Of a DNA stretch of 38,472 bases, positions 9,415-19,415 are shown piece by piece; within the stretch, counting starts at the first letter, position 1; the number at the start of each line of letters is the position of its first letter. Source of the stretch: Amanita rubescens (lineage: Eukaryota > Basidiomycota > Agaricomycetes > Agaricales > Amanitaceae). Location of the stretch: the NCBI GenBank assembly GCA_015039365.1, contig WION01000507.1, positions 1-38,472 on the forward strand, read 5' to 3'. A model generated the notes under the pieces. That model saw only the letters and a list, made by a program, of their open reading frames with translations, searched no databases and was not told the origin of the DNA. A program made the translations under genes and the position numbers.

Positions 9415-11000
9415 CGGTATATGATAGCCTCGCTTCGGCGCCAAACTTGAGCAAGAGCGGTTTCGAGGCGTGGGTCTCTCCGAGTCCCAGGACCCGGGCG
9501 CTTTCAGTTTTTCCTGCTCTTTCCGCGCTTCAATCTAGTTGAGACAACTACGGAGATTGAACAATGTCAGATTCGAGATCCTTCCTACTCTCGTCCATCA
9601 CGCGAACTGCAAGCTCCTGTATTCGGTCGGCCAAGTTCAGCTTCGCCAGGTACTTTGTACCTTGACGTAACTTGAGCAAAAATAAAGACAGCAACGAAAG
9701 ACCACTCACTGGCACGTCCCTCGACTTTCCTGCTTTTTCAACAATATGCAATCCAACCGCTCCAACCACGCCCTCGTCCTCGCCATCTCCTTCGCATCCG
9801 TCGCCAACTCAAATGACCTCCTCTTCACGCCCCCTTCTATAAACTCGCTCGGGGCTTTCAATAGACCTCTCCCAAGCGCTGTTATATGTGCGAAAGCTGG
9901 ACCCCATAGTAAGAACGCCTGTCAAGGAGACGGGGTGCGGACGCCAGGAGAGGAAGGAGGGGGAATGGTGTTATAGACATTGTGAACCATGTGGACGTCA
10001 GTGGCGCAATAGGTTAGAAGGTGGTAGAAGTTGGGTCCGAATGCGGCATAACCTCGCTTGCAGTAATTTGGTCGAGTTTAATGAGCACGCTCGCCTTGTC
10101 CTGTTCCAATTCAATATTGCAATGGAGTCTCGCGGCGTCTGCGAGTGAGTTGGCGGAAGTGAGCGATTCCCAAGTTCTATTTCCATCATTGTTTTCGTTT
10201 TCGTTTTCGTTGCCATTCCAATCCATCTCGGACCAGTAAGACACCCGAAGAGGATCCTCCATGTCCACCATAACCCTCGTCAGGTTTGCCACCGTTTCCG
10301 TATCTTCGAGCCGCTCCCTCGCTCGCTCTTCTTCCTCTTTGTACGCGCGATGAGATCGACTCCTTGCACCTTTTCCACTTGTTCCAGAGGGATGCCGATG
10401 AGAGGATATCTCGTTCACAGCAACGTGGCGGAGAGACATGGTGTCCATCCACGGAGTCCTAGTACCGGCAAGGGAGTATTCATTTCCGACGCGGGCGCGA
10501 TCAGAAGTGCTGTGGCCTACAATGAGTCAGTCTGTGTCTGGGCCAGAGGGGATGAGATGGGCCTGCGGCTATGGTGATACCGGGTATGAGTGGCATCGTT
10601 TCTACGTCAAAAACCAGGGATGCCGTCGTATATAAGAAATGGGGACGGGTTCGCTGAAACTGGCGACGCCATGTTTGTACTTTGTCCAGCCACTTTCGGA
10701 AAGGCACCATTCGGATGGGTCTGGGAGGAGGTATGCGAGGTCGAGTGCGAAGTTACGGTAGGGAGAAGTTGTAGCGAGACCGATGCGCTGGAAGTGTACT
10801 GGGAGAGAAAACGAGGTCGAAGGGAAAGACGGGGTTGCAAGATAATCGCGGGAGACGAATCGGACGAACGCGGGCGGTGAAGGCAGTGGAGAGAAGCGCG
10901 ATGGCGGGAAAAAATATTGGCAATCGCGGTCGTGGAAGGCGAGAGAAAAGCCGCACTGCTGAGGTGTGGAAGGGGGATCAAATGGTCAGACTCAGCAGAA
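9415..11000 (-). pseudogene. Relic of mitochondrial DNA polymerase gamma (copy 2)
   Basis: Second copy of the relic at the window start, more complete. Reading the minus strand from high to low coordinates, POLG/Mip1-like segments appear in the right order: HFQRIGL--TSPYRNFA-DLA (N-terminal region), LPDPSEWCLSESGWTKY (about 10670-10735), exo I VFDVET (about 10600), VGHSTSDRARVGNEYSL, DTMSLRHVAVN (about 10415-10448), ANSLADAARLHC (about 10130), exo III YCATDVHMVHNVY (about 9971-10015), GVLTMGSSF-TYNSAWER-IESPERVY, and RVMDESRKDLESDIVQ (9550-9610) ended by TAG where Trp of DPWLSQLDW is expected. Stops and frame shifts separate these blocks. The longest clean stretch (10014-10448) is 144 codons. 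It lies head to head with NLR B. A functional nuclear copy must exist elsewhere, since the enzyme replicates mitochondrial DNA. Confidence 0.85.
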
Positions 11001-11235
11001 GCATTCTGTCGCTAGTTGTGAATGAACTAGAGCCGATGGAGGGCTACATGGCGGGCTCGGCGTGATAACGCAGGGTAGTAGCATCGTACGTTAATACTGT
11101 ATGCCAGCGATGTTTCACAAGAAATGCACAACGCTGAGCGTGACATCGTGCGTTACAATCTCTCTTTCTTCTTGACAACCACATTAGTAAAGTGTGCTTT
11201 GCACACACCCTCAGGCACACTCTCCCTCACTTTGC

Positions 11236-14200
11236 ATGGGCAACTGCATCTCATTCCAAAGCCGCAATATGGCAGATTATGAGTCCAGGGATATCAATAG
11301 CAATAATATCCTTCCAGTTGCAGCCAGCTCTGGACCCACTGGTGCAGGTACCTTTGCTTCAGCTCAGAATGTCACAATTGCAAATAGCCAGTTGGTTGAT
11401 GTCTGTGGGAATTACATCCATAACATCATAGTATGTGACAACTATTGTGCTGGTGTGAATATATCCATGGTCATGATAACCCTTAGCAAATCAACAATCC
11501 TTCAGTTTCTGCTGAAGTGATGGCACCTTTGCCTCCTGTGAACCACTCTAGCATGATGTTTACAGGTCGTAATGCATATCTACAGAGGTTAAAGGATCAT
11601 TTTGTCAATGGCATGGAGAAAAGGAAATCATTTCTTTTGCATGGTTTGGGAGGTATTGGCAAAACTCAGATTTGCCTCAAATTTATTGAAGAAAATGAAA
11701 GTTTGTGAGTGCTATATCATAAACCTCTGTAGTTATATAAATTAACTGAGTTACTGTAGATTTTCTGACATATTTTGGATTGATGCTTCTTCAGAAAGTG
11801 CCATTGATCTCAGACTCAGGCAGATTGCTCAAGCAAATAATGCCCCTCCTGAAGTTGTCTCCTCAGCTGCACATACTCTCAAATGGATTTCTAAAAAGTC
11901 AAATTGGTTGATGATATATGATAATGCAGATGGTGGATATGAAGTGGTTGAGAAATTTCTCCCACCTGGAAATGGAGGAAATATCTTGATAACAAGCAGG
12001 AACCTTGAAGTATGTAGGATCACAGAAGAATCTATGGAAATTCTTGAAATGGAAGAAGAAGAGGCCCTATCACTGCTTTCCAAATCGGCTAGACTAAATT
12101 ACACATCTGAGAATGTTCAAATTTTGGCTGAGCATCTTATCTCAAAGCTTGGTGGCATCCCTCTTGCAATTGACCAGGCTGGGGCATACATGATGGCCTG
12201 CAGATGTCCACTTGAAGATTACCTGGAAATATATGCTAAACACCATGATCAACTAATGCACAATCCTTCTTTCAAAGGTGCATCTGATTATGGATCATCC
12301 ACATATGGAACTTGGGAGATTTCAATGAAAGAGATTGAGGCACAGGTTTCAAAGGGATTAGATGTTCAGGAAGTTGTAGCAGCCAAGAGTGCTACTATCC
12401 TGTATAGAATAATTGCCTTCCTGCATCATGAAAATATTGCAGAAGAATTGTTTAAAATTGCAGCAGAAAATTACAAGAAGAGGAACATTGATGAAGAACA
12501 GAAATTGGGTCTCCCATTGTCAGTATCAATGTTGGATCCTAGTGTGTTGTGTTTAGATAAGAAGGGAGAATGGGATATAATGCAATTTCAACTAGGGATA
12601 AAAGTGCTGTTATCATTTTCTCTGCTCAAGAAGAGTGGTAAAATGTACTCAGTCCATCCATTAGTGAACTCTTGGAACAGAAGCAGAATTCCAGAGATAG
12701 AAATTAATAGGCAGATTTCAATGACAAGGGCCATGCTAGCCTGCTCTGTAGAGTTGAACTATAGTGTTGACAACTATAAGTTTTGTGGGCTGCTTGTCCC
12801 ACATATTAGAGCAAATTATGATCATGCAGTAGAGTTAGGTTTGAGCACTGTCTACTATGATGATGAATGTGTAAGATTTGCACTTGTATTTGATCGTATT
12901 GGAGGTTGGAATGAAAAAGAGAAGCTGGACATACAAGTCAAGGAGGCAAGGGAAGAAAAGCTTGGATTAGACCACCCCAGCACTCTGACAAGTATGGCTA
13001 ATCTAGCAACAACATACTGGAATCAGGCAAGGTGGGATGAAGCAGAGAAGATAGAGGTACAAGTCATGAAGGCAAGCAAAGAAAAGTTTGGATCACACCA
13101 CCCAGACACTCTGACAAGCATGGGTAATCTAGCAGGCACATACAGGAATCAGGGGAGGTGGGATGAAGCAGAGAAGCTGGAGGTACAAGTCATGGAGGCA
13201 AGGAAAGAAAAGCTTGGTTCACACCACCCAGACACTCTGACAAGTATGGCTAATCTAGCAACAACATACTGGAATCAGGGGAGGTGGGATGAAGCAGAAA
13301 AGCTGGAGGTACAAGTTATGGAGGCAAGGAAAGAAAAGCTTGGATTACACCACCCAGACACTCTGAAAAGCATGGGTAATCTAGCAGCCACATACAGGAA
13401 GCAGGGGAGGTGGGATGAAGCAGAGAAGCTGGAGGTACAAGTCATGGAGGCAAGGAAAGAAAAGCTTAGTTCACACCACCCAGACACTCTGACAAGCATG
13501 GCTAATCTAGCAACAACATACTGGAATCAGGGGAGGTGGGATGAAGCAGAGAAGCTGGAGGTACAAGTCATGAAGGCAAGCAAAGAAAAGCTTGGATTAC
13601 ACCACCCAGACACTCTGACAAGCATGGCTAATCTAGCAGGCACATACAGGAATCAGGGGAGTTGGGATGAAGCAGAGACACTGGAGGTACAAGTCATGGA
13701 GGCAAGCAAAGAAAAGCTTGGATCACACCACCCAGACACTCTGACAAGCATGGCTAATCTAGCAACAACATATTGGAATCAGGGGAGGTGGGATGAAGCA
13801 GAGAAGCTGGAGGTACAAGTTATGGAGGCAAGGAAAGAAAAGCTTGGATTACACCACCCAGACACTCTGAGAAGCATGGGTAATCTGGCAGCCACATACA
13901 GAAAGCAGGGGAGGTGGGATGAAGCAGAAAAGCTGGAGGTACAAGTCATGGAGGCAAGGAAAGAAAAGCTTAGTTCACACCACCCAGACACTCTGACAAG
14001 CATGGCTAATCTAGCAACAACATACTGGAATCAGGGGAGGTGGGATGAAGCAGAGAAGCTGGAGGTACAAGTCATGAAGGCAAGCAAAGAAAAGCTTGGA
14101 TCACACCACCCAGACACTCTGAGAAGCATGGCTAATCTAGCAGGCACATACAGGAATCAGGGGAGGTGGGATGAAGCAGAGAAGCTGGAGGTACAAGTCA

Positions 14201-15030
14201 TGGAGGCAAGCAAAGAAAAGCTTGGTTCACACCACCCAGACACTCTGACAAGTATGGCTAATCTAGCAACAACATACTGGAATCAGGGGAGGTGGGATGA
14301 AGCAGAGAAACTGGAGGTACAAGTTATGGAGTCAAGGAAAGAAAAGCTTGGATCACACCACCCAGACACTCTGACAAGCATAGGTAATCTAGCAGCCACA
14401 TACAGGAAGCAGGGGAGGTGGGATGAAGCAGAGAAGCTGGAGGTACAAGTCATGGAGGCAAGGAAAGAAAAGCTTGGATCACACCACCCAGACACTCTGA
14501 CAAGCATGACTAATCTAGCAACAACATACTGGAATCAGGGGAGGTGGGATGAAGCAGAGAAGCTGGAGGTACAAGTCATGAAGGCAAGCAAAGAAAAACT
14601 TGGATCACACCACCCAGACACTCTGACAAGCATGGCTAATCTAGCAGGCACATACCAAAGTCAGGGGAGGTGGGATGAAGCAGAGAAGCTGGAGGTACAA
14701 GTCATGGAAACAAGGAAAGAAAAGTTTGGTTCACACCACCCAGACACTCTGACAAGCATGGCTAATCTAGCAACTATATACTGGGACCAGGGGAGGTGGG
14801 ATGAAGCAGAGAAGCTGGAGGTACAAGTCATGGAGGCAAGGAAAGAAACACTTGGATCACACCACCCAGACACTCTGACAAGCATGGCTAATCTAGCAGT
14901 CACATACCAAAGTCAGGGGAGGTGGGAGGAGGCTGATGTTTTACTTGCACAAGGTGCTATGTTGCAGGAGGAAACTCAGCCTAATTACAATCCACTTCAG
15001 GAAGCTCAGATTGAATCTGCTTCAAGTTGA
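11236..15030 (+). CDS. NB-ARC/TPR NLR-like (STAND) protein B, putatively myristoylated
   Basis: Paralogue of the protein at 1618. Three exons: 11236-11430, 11487-11704, 11760-15030, giving 1227 residues. It keeps the MGNCIS myristoylation/palmitoylation start and the motif GTFASAQNVTIANSQLVDV. NB-ARC motifs are intact: Walker A GLGGIGKT (118-125), FWIDAS, Walker B LMIYDNAD, NILITSRN, GGIPLAIDQAGA and VHPLVNSW. The C-terminal array (residues 525-1196) has 16 TPR repeats of 42 residues with a 4-repeat higher-order period, then a short tail that differs from protein A. The first intron differs in length from copy A (56 versus 59 nt), and four extra residues precede it. NB-ARC domains of the two proteins are nearly the same, while the arrays differ in number, order and variant residues. 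This is what is expected if the array carries specificity. Confidence 0.9.
12919..14934 (+). repeat. 16-copy TPR array with 504-bp higher-order repeat in NLR B
   Basis: Sixteen exact 126-bp repeats. From repeat 3 on, units alternate in a fixed order (TTYWNQ, AATYRKQ, TTYWNQ, AGTYRNQ/YQSQ). This gives three successive 504-bp blocks: 13171-13674, 13675-14178, 14179-14682. Block-specific markers recur at 504-bp spacing, for example the rare LSSHH variant at repeats 5 and 9. Repeats 1-2 and 15-16 are partial flanking blocks. Confidence 0.95.
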
Positions 15031-15185
15031 ACCATCAACTTGAAGGAGAAATGACACCCATGATCACTTTCAATGGCATAACAGGAGTTTGCCACAAGTT
15101 ATCTTGTAGTAACGTACTATGTTTAGTAGTTGTGAATATTATGTGATTTGAAGTTTTGTCAGTACTTCAGGGTAGGACAAATGGC

Positions 15186-15358
15186 ACTGACTTGTTAAAT
15201 ATCTATCATTGCAATTGGCTCCGGGCAATATCATGATAATCTCACAAGTACTATGCAACCTTAGCTGCACGCAAGATCGGTGGACTAGCGATATTGCGAC
15301 CATTTTGGGGTCTAACCGGACCTACCTGTTGCGGGAACCAGCATCATCGCACCAACCA
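15186..15358. other. Intergenic, end of duplication to oxygenase relic
   Basis: AT-rich sequence downstream of NLR B with no recognisable feature. Confidence 0.5.
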
Positions 15359-15446
15359 GCATAATCCGTATAGCTCTCATCGCCGTAACTGATGAAAGAT
15401 TGCTCTCCCCACTGCGCCTGTGCCAATTTTCCCACCCAATTGATAT
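15359..15446 (-). pseudogene. Fragment of a second 2OG-Fe(II) oxygenase gene
   Basis: The minus strand encodes about 29 residues (INWV through GEQSF-ISYGDESYTDYA) that closely match an internal C-terminal segment of the neighbouring intact oxygenase (INWV through SYTDHA, about 15712-15797). The match stops abruptly on both sides, with a stop codon just upstream. It differs from the intact gene at many positions, so it is an old paralogue remnant and not a recent copy. Confidence 0.75.
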
Positions 15447-15616
15447 ACGTTTAAATCATTGTAGTCAGATTAAAAACTCGGGAAATGTATTCCATGACAG
15501 CAAGTTTATTTCGTATTGTGACCAAGTGCGATGTTCTGTTCCGCAGCTCCTTTGTCCAACTGATCCTAATCCTCCTCGTCAAGTCCTTCCTCATCCGATT
15601 CTTCCTCGTCGTCAAA

Positions 15617-16994
15617 CTATTCATCATAGTCCTCATAGTCCTCATTTGAGATCGGTGGAGTCCCGCGCTTTCCTGGCTTGCCAACTTTCGCAATGAGACA
15701 GACGTTGTGATAAGCATGGTCAGTATAACTCTCGTTTCCGTAATTGATGAAAGATTGCTCTCCCTGGTACGCCTTTACCAAATCTTTCACCCAATTAATA
15801 CCGATATTGACCTTTGTATCGGAGTCTTCAGCTTGCAGGACTAAGGCACCTTCGTCCGCGATCATCCATTCCGTGAAATCTCTATTCTCTCCAAAAGAAT
15901 CACCCTCTGAGTCCGGGATACGGTTCTCGCATGCAAATAGGTTGTAGCCATATTCGATTACACTCCAAAAGGATGTGACAAGTGAGAGTTCCTTGAATGC
16001 TTGCATGAGATCCGCGTCAACGCCTTTCAACCGGTCCTCGAGATGGCTCAGTTTGGACCAATTTGAAGTCGATATGGAATAGGCATATTCTAGACCGAAA
16101 CCTAGGTAACCACCTTGGGGGAGAAATTCGGGATCAATCAGAAGAGAAGACAATTCATCTTTGAAATTATTCATGGCCGACACGGAAGACAGTGGTTTCG
16201 GCAGCTTATATGAGCTCGGGTGGTCAAAGTAGAGATTATAGGTGATCGTGACGCGATATCCGGAGGTGACGGCTGCAACTTCATGCTCGACATCACTATA
16301 TAGCGCAACGTATCCGAGACGAGGTTCCCCATCGTCGGCCAGAACCTTTGAGGAATCAAAGGACCATTCGACACCATTCTTTCTCATCAAAAGGGATCCA
16401 CCTTCATGGACCGTTGGAAAGAAGATGACCAAAGATCCGAACATGTTTTCACTGCGGGGCGTATCCACATGCGCCTTGAAAAAGGATCCTTCGCCTGTTC
16501 AATGATCGATCATCTAGATCAGAATCAAATGGCGCGCGAGATATTCCCTACCATAAACGTTAAGGTTGTACAGCTCTGCACGAATCACTTTGTCTTCTTT
16601 CGAGCCACAGAGTAATCTTTCATGGATAAGATCGATCAGCCCGGCAGCTTTGACATCTAGCATAGGCCTGAAGAATTCCGAACCAAGTCTTCCTGCCTTT
16701 CTGTACGATTCGTCATATATATTCTCCTTGTTTCTCCCAAAGCCGGCTGGCTCGCACGTATTTGCCAAGCGTTCAAGTGATGTATTAGAGCAATGATGGA
16801 GCTTCAACCAACTATGGACGAATGTCAAAGATATGTTACGTTGGGAAGAAAAGCCGATGTTACTGTGAGATTTCCTCTGTCCTATAGAAGAGACCCAAAT
16901 CATTTGGCTTGACGGGTATGATGCCGCTGCAAAACGGCAAGGGGGAGCTTATAGAGCTCTCGAGACGCTTGCGCTGTTCCTTGGTAAGAGACAT
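15617..16994 (-). CDS. 2-oxoglutarate/Fe(II)-dependent oxygenase (prolyl 4-hydroxylase-like)
   Basis: Three exons: 16994-16864, 16811-16552, 16494-15617, giving 422 residues. The double-stranded beta-helix core shows the iron ligands His139-x-Asp141 (KAHVDTPRS) and a distal His201 (VEHEV), followed by SGYRVTITY, whose Arg211 probably binds 2-oxoglutarate. The N-terminal part has the fungal-family motifs LPFCSGIIP, CEPAGFG and DESYRKAGRL. Substrate is unknown; such fungal proteins are annotated from the 2OG-Fe(II)/prolyl-hydroxylase domain only. The C-terminus is acidic (SNEDYEDYDE) and stops at TAG (15617-15619). The same frame continues for 16 more highly acidic codons to another TAG at 15566-15568, so the stop looks like a truncation of a longer acidic tail. 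The first intron junction (16812-16863) is less certain than the second. Confidence 0.85.
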
Positions 16995-17035
16995 GTCTGA
17001 ACTCTGATGTGAGAGCGAAGCGAAAGAACTTCACG

Positions 17036-17044
17036 TTTATATAG
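17036..17044 (-). promoter_or_regulatory. TATA box of the 2OG oxygenase gene
   Basis: The minus strand reads CTATATAAA about 42 nt before the inferred start codon at 16994, in the expected orientation. The leader between them is short. Confidence 0.5.
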
Positions 17045-18063
17045 CGTCACCCATCATAGGGTGATATGATGTTTCGGATATGTCTCGGATCGAGTCAGGA
17101 TTCATGGGGCATGAGGTGGTGACTCTCTTCTCGCTTCTCACACTCCGCCATCACCTTCCCGGGACCGCTCGTCTTCCATCGGACGGGAAAACCCTGACTC
17201 GTCGCTATCGATCGATTATATTTCTCGTGATTCAACCGTCCGTGTGCACACGGGAACGATCTAAATGCCATATAATTTCTGACTAGGGTCGAGAAGGCGG
17301 ACAGCGGAGAGTGGCGATGAAAGAAGTCGTCGATGTCAATATAGATAAGTTGTGGGAAAGGGAAGAGGTTAAGTTTATGTCTTTATGTCTACATCATCCG
17401 CTAAAAGGTACACACAAACGAAGTTGATATCGGTGTCATGGCGTTTGGTCGTGTGGTCGAATATGCGCTTTCGGCGCGCTGTTCAAGTCGTCTTCTCGCC
17501 CCGCTTCACCTGGTCCTGTCTCGCTCTCTCCTCATCCCCCCTTTGCTCCGTTCCGCCTGAGTAGATCTGAGGAGCCATGAGGACCAACGCAGGGGTAACA
17601 CGTAACGAGCTGGGAGGACGTCCGCAAAGACGGAAAGCCAGTGCGCGGGTGTTGCGAAGCTCAACGTTTCCCTTCTAGATAGGCGAAAAGAACGAATATT
17701 GAGAAGCAACGGCGGATAGAGGAGCAATGTTGAGATTGGATGTTGGGCGCGAGATATAGTTATGCGCCAAGAAGTGGACAATTCAAAGAAGTGAGGCCAA
17801 TTACCGTGTCAGGAGGGTGGAACTCGATCTCCGAGGGGTGTGTTGCCTTGTTATCTTCCTAGGCTCTAGCTCTATACCGTCCTACGCATCATGAACGGAT
17901 ATCATCCTGCAATCAACCGATAATGATTACTTGCGCACTTCCAAAGTGATGTTATCAAACGCATCTGAGCTCTTTAAGTCGTTGCCTCAGCCTCCCGAAG
18001 TTACATGATGTAGATGGTTTAGGTATAAATAAGGGAATCAATGGGTCCTCCACGAGAACTGGG
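17045..18063. other. Intergenic, no gene seen
   Basis: Only short, unrelated open frames occur here (longest about 90 codons, at 17506-17781 minus), with no family similarity. It contains the upstream region of the oxygenase gene and the 3' flank of the GH16 gene. Confidence 0.5.
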
Positions 18064-19415
18064 TTAAGAACTGTGAGGGGCGTATACTCTAAGAGACGAT
18101 ATTTCCCAGTATGCATTGTCATATGTAGGGTGTCCAGGACCAATAACATTGTCGTTCACCTACAAAAAAAACATTATTAAGCCATTGTGCTTTTTCTGTT
18201 GTAGAGCGGGAAACCTACGCAAGAGTTTGTTGGAGTGTGACAAGTGGTATCGTAGATATGGGTTACCCCAGCCCTGTTCGTGAAAAGGAAATACATCTGT
18301 TTTAGTTACCGGATGCAGGGGGAGGGGAAAAGCGGTAATTTACCAATGACCGCATAGGGTCGTTGTGAAGATGAGCTGTTGAGCTGTGAAGAACGTGTTG
18401 AAATCGCAGGTTGTGCTAGAGTACGCAGCGCTAGGTGGTCCCCAGGTGGACGTGTCGAGGGTAGACGTCGATGTTGCAGTCTGAATGTTGTTCGGGACAT
18501 CAGGTCGCTATACGATAAGAAAAGCGTGAGATGGAGCCAGATTATTCAAAAAATACCCTTGGGTAGGGACTCACGCTCCAGAACCATATATTAATGCCCG
18601 ACACGTCAATTTGAGTCGCATACACGCCTCCACCTGCTTGTGCAAATCCCGCGCCGTAGCTGTTTGCTTTTGTCTCTGCCACGACGCATCCATCACGCAC
18701 TGAACAATCTGTGCCATTGATTTTCCCCGTGTGCGGAGTGCTGGTGTCTACCATGCAGCCCGGGGTGGTGTGCAAAACATACTGGTTGTGGTTCATCAAG
18801 TTGATGGCTTCGACGATGTCGATTTCGCCGCCGTCTGGCCACCTTACGCCTGCGCCTCTCGTCCAGAATCCAGGCCAGACCTGTTAAATGAGAAAAAATG
18901 TTTGTCGACGACGTGGAACCAGAGTCTTACTGAACAACCATAAGGTATATGAAGTGCATCGAGCACGAGGAGGTTTCCGGCGCCGTAGGTATCCTGGGAT
19001 GTGATTCTGACCTGCAGCCATGGCATTTACTCGTGAATAATCCAAGGAAAATGACTGTTGTAAAAGTCGTACCGAAGCTCGGTGGACCTTGGGTGCCGGT
19101 GCGACGTATGTCGTGTCGTCAACTTTCATGATAACGTTTTCGGCCGAATTCACGGCCGCAAGGCCGCTGGAAAAGGCATCTCGGCGATTCAAGTACATCA
19201 CGTTTCCTTGTGCGCGTAAGTACCATTTTTTGAGGAATCCAACGCGCGTAAGGCTTACCATGAGTCGTGTCATCGACATTGCCATAAAAATCCCACCTGT
19301 CAAAGAACGAGTTGCCGCTGTATTCCCGGAGGAGTGAATAGGACACTGCTCCGGCTGGAGCAACTAGGGTAGTAGTCGCCAACAGGAGGGCTAGGAATTG
19401 ACTGCCATAGCCCAT
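18064..19415 (-). CDS. Glycoside hydrolase family 16 (endo-1,3(4)-beta-glucanase-like)
   Basis: Secreted hydrolase of beta-1,3/1,4-glucans, likely acting on fungal or plant cell-wall polymers. Seven exons on the minus strand: 19415-19259, 19206-19073, 19011-18931, 18880-18575, 18507-18344, 18273-18219, 18159-18064, giving 330 residues. The start gives a clear signal peptide (MGYGSQFLALLLATTTLVAP). SLLREYSGNSFFDRWDFYG opens the domain. The catalytic signature is GEIDIVE, with Glu143 as nucleophile, Asp145, and Glu148 as acid/base. Around it are HIPYGCSVWPGFW and LHTTPGCM, then the C-terminal GINIWFWS-RPDVP, CGHWAGV and NDNVIGPG. These match the fungal laminarinase-like GH16 group. All exon phases agree, and the protein is complete and of normal length. 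No carbohydrate-binding module is present. Confidence 0.93.

Larger units (their letters stand above)
9415..15185 (+). repeat. Distal copy of a direct segmental duplication (partner 1-5190)
   Basis: The polymerase-gamma relic, the NLR upstream region, the NLR gene and about 125 bp of 3' flank recur in the same order as in 1-5190. Similarity is strong over the NLR exons and lower over the relic, which has small and one larger (about 250 bp) length differences. The copies are separated by the unique MDH-cyclin C segment (about 5290-9350). Confidence 0.9.

Noticed and set aside
10014..10448. 144-codon minus ORF as an independent gene
   Set aside because: It is the longest surviving exonuclease-region segment of the Pol gamma relic; stops flank it on both sides where the protein should continue.
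15451..15717. 88-codon minus ORF overlapping the oxygenase 3' end
   Set aside because: Out of frame with the oxygenase and made mostly of its acidic-tail codons read in another frame.
17506..17781. 91-codon minus ORF
   Set aside because: Low-complexity Arg/Ser/Leu composition, no family similarity, no splice context; probably chance.
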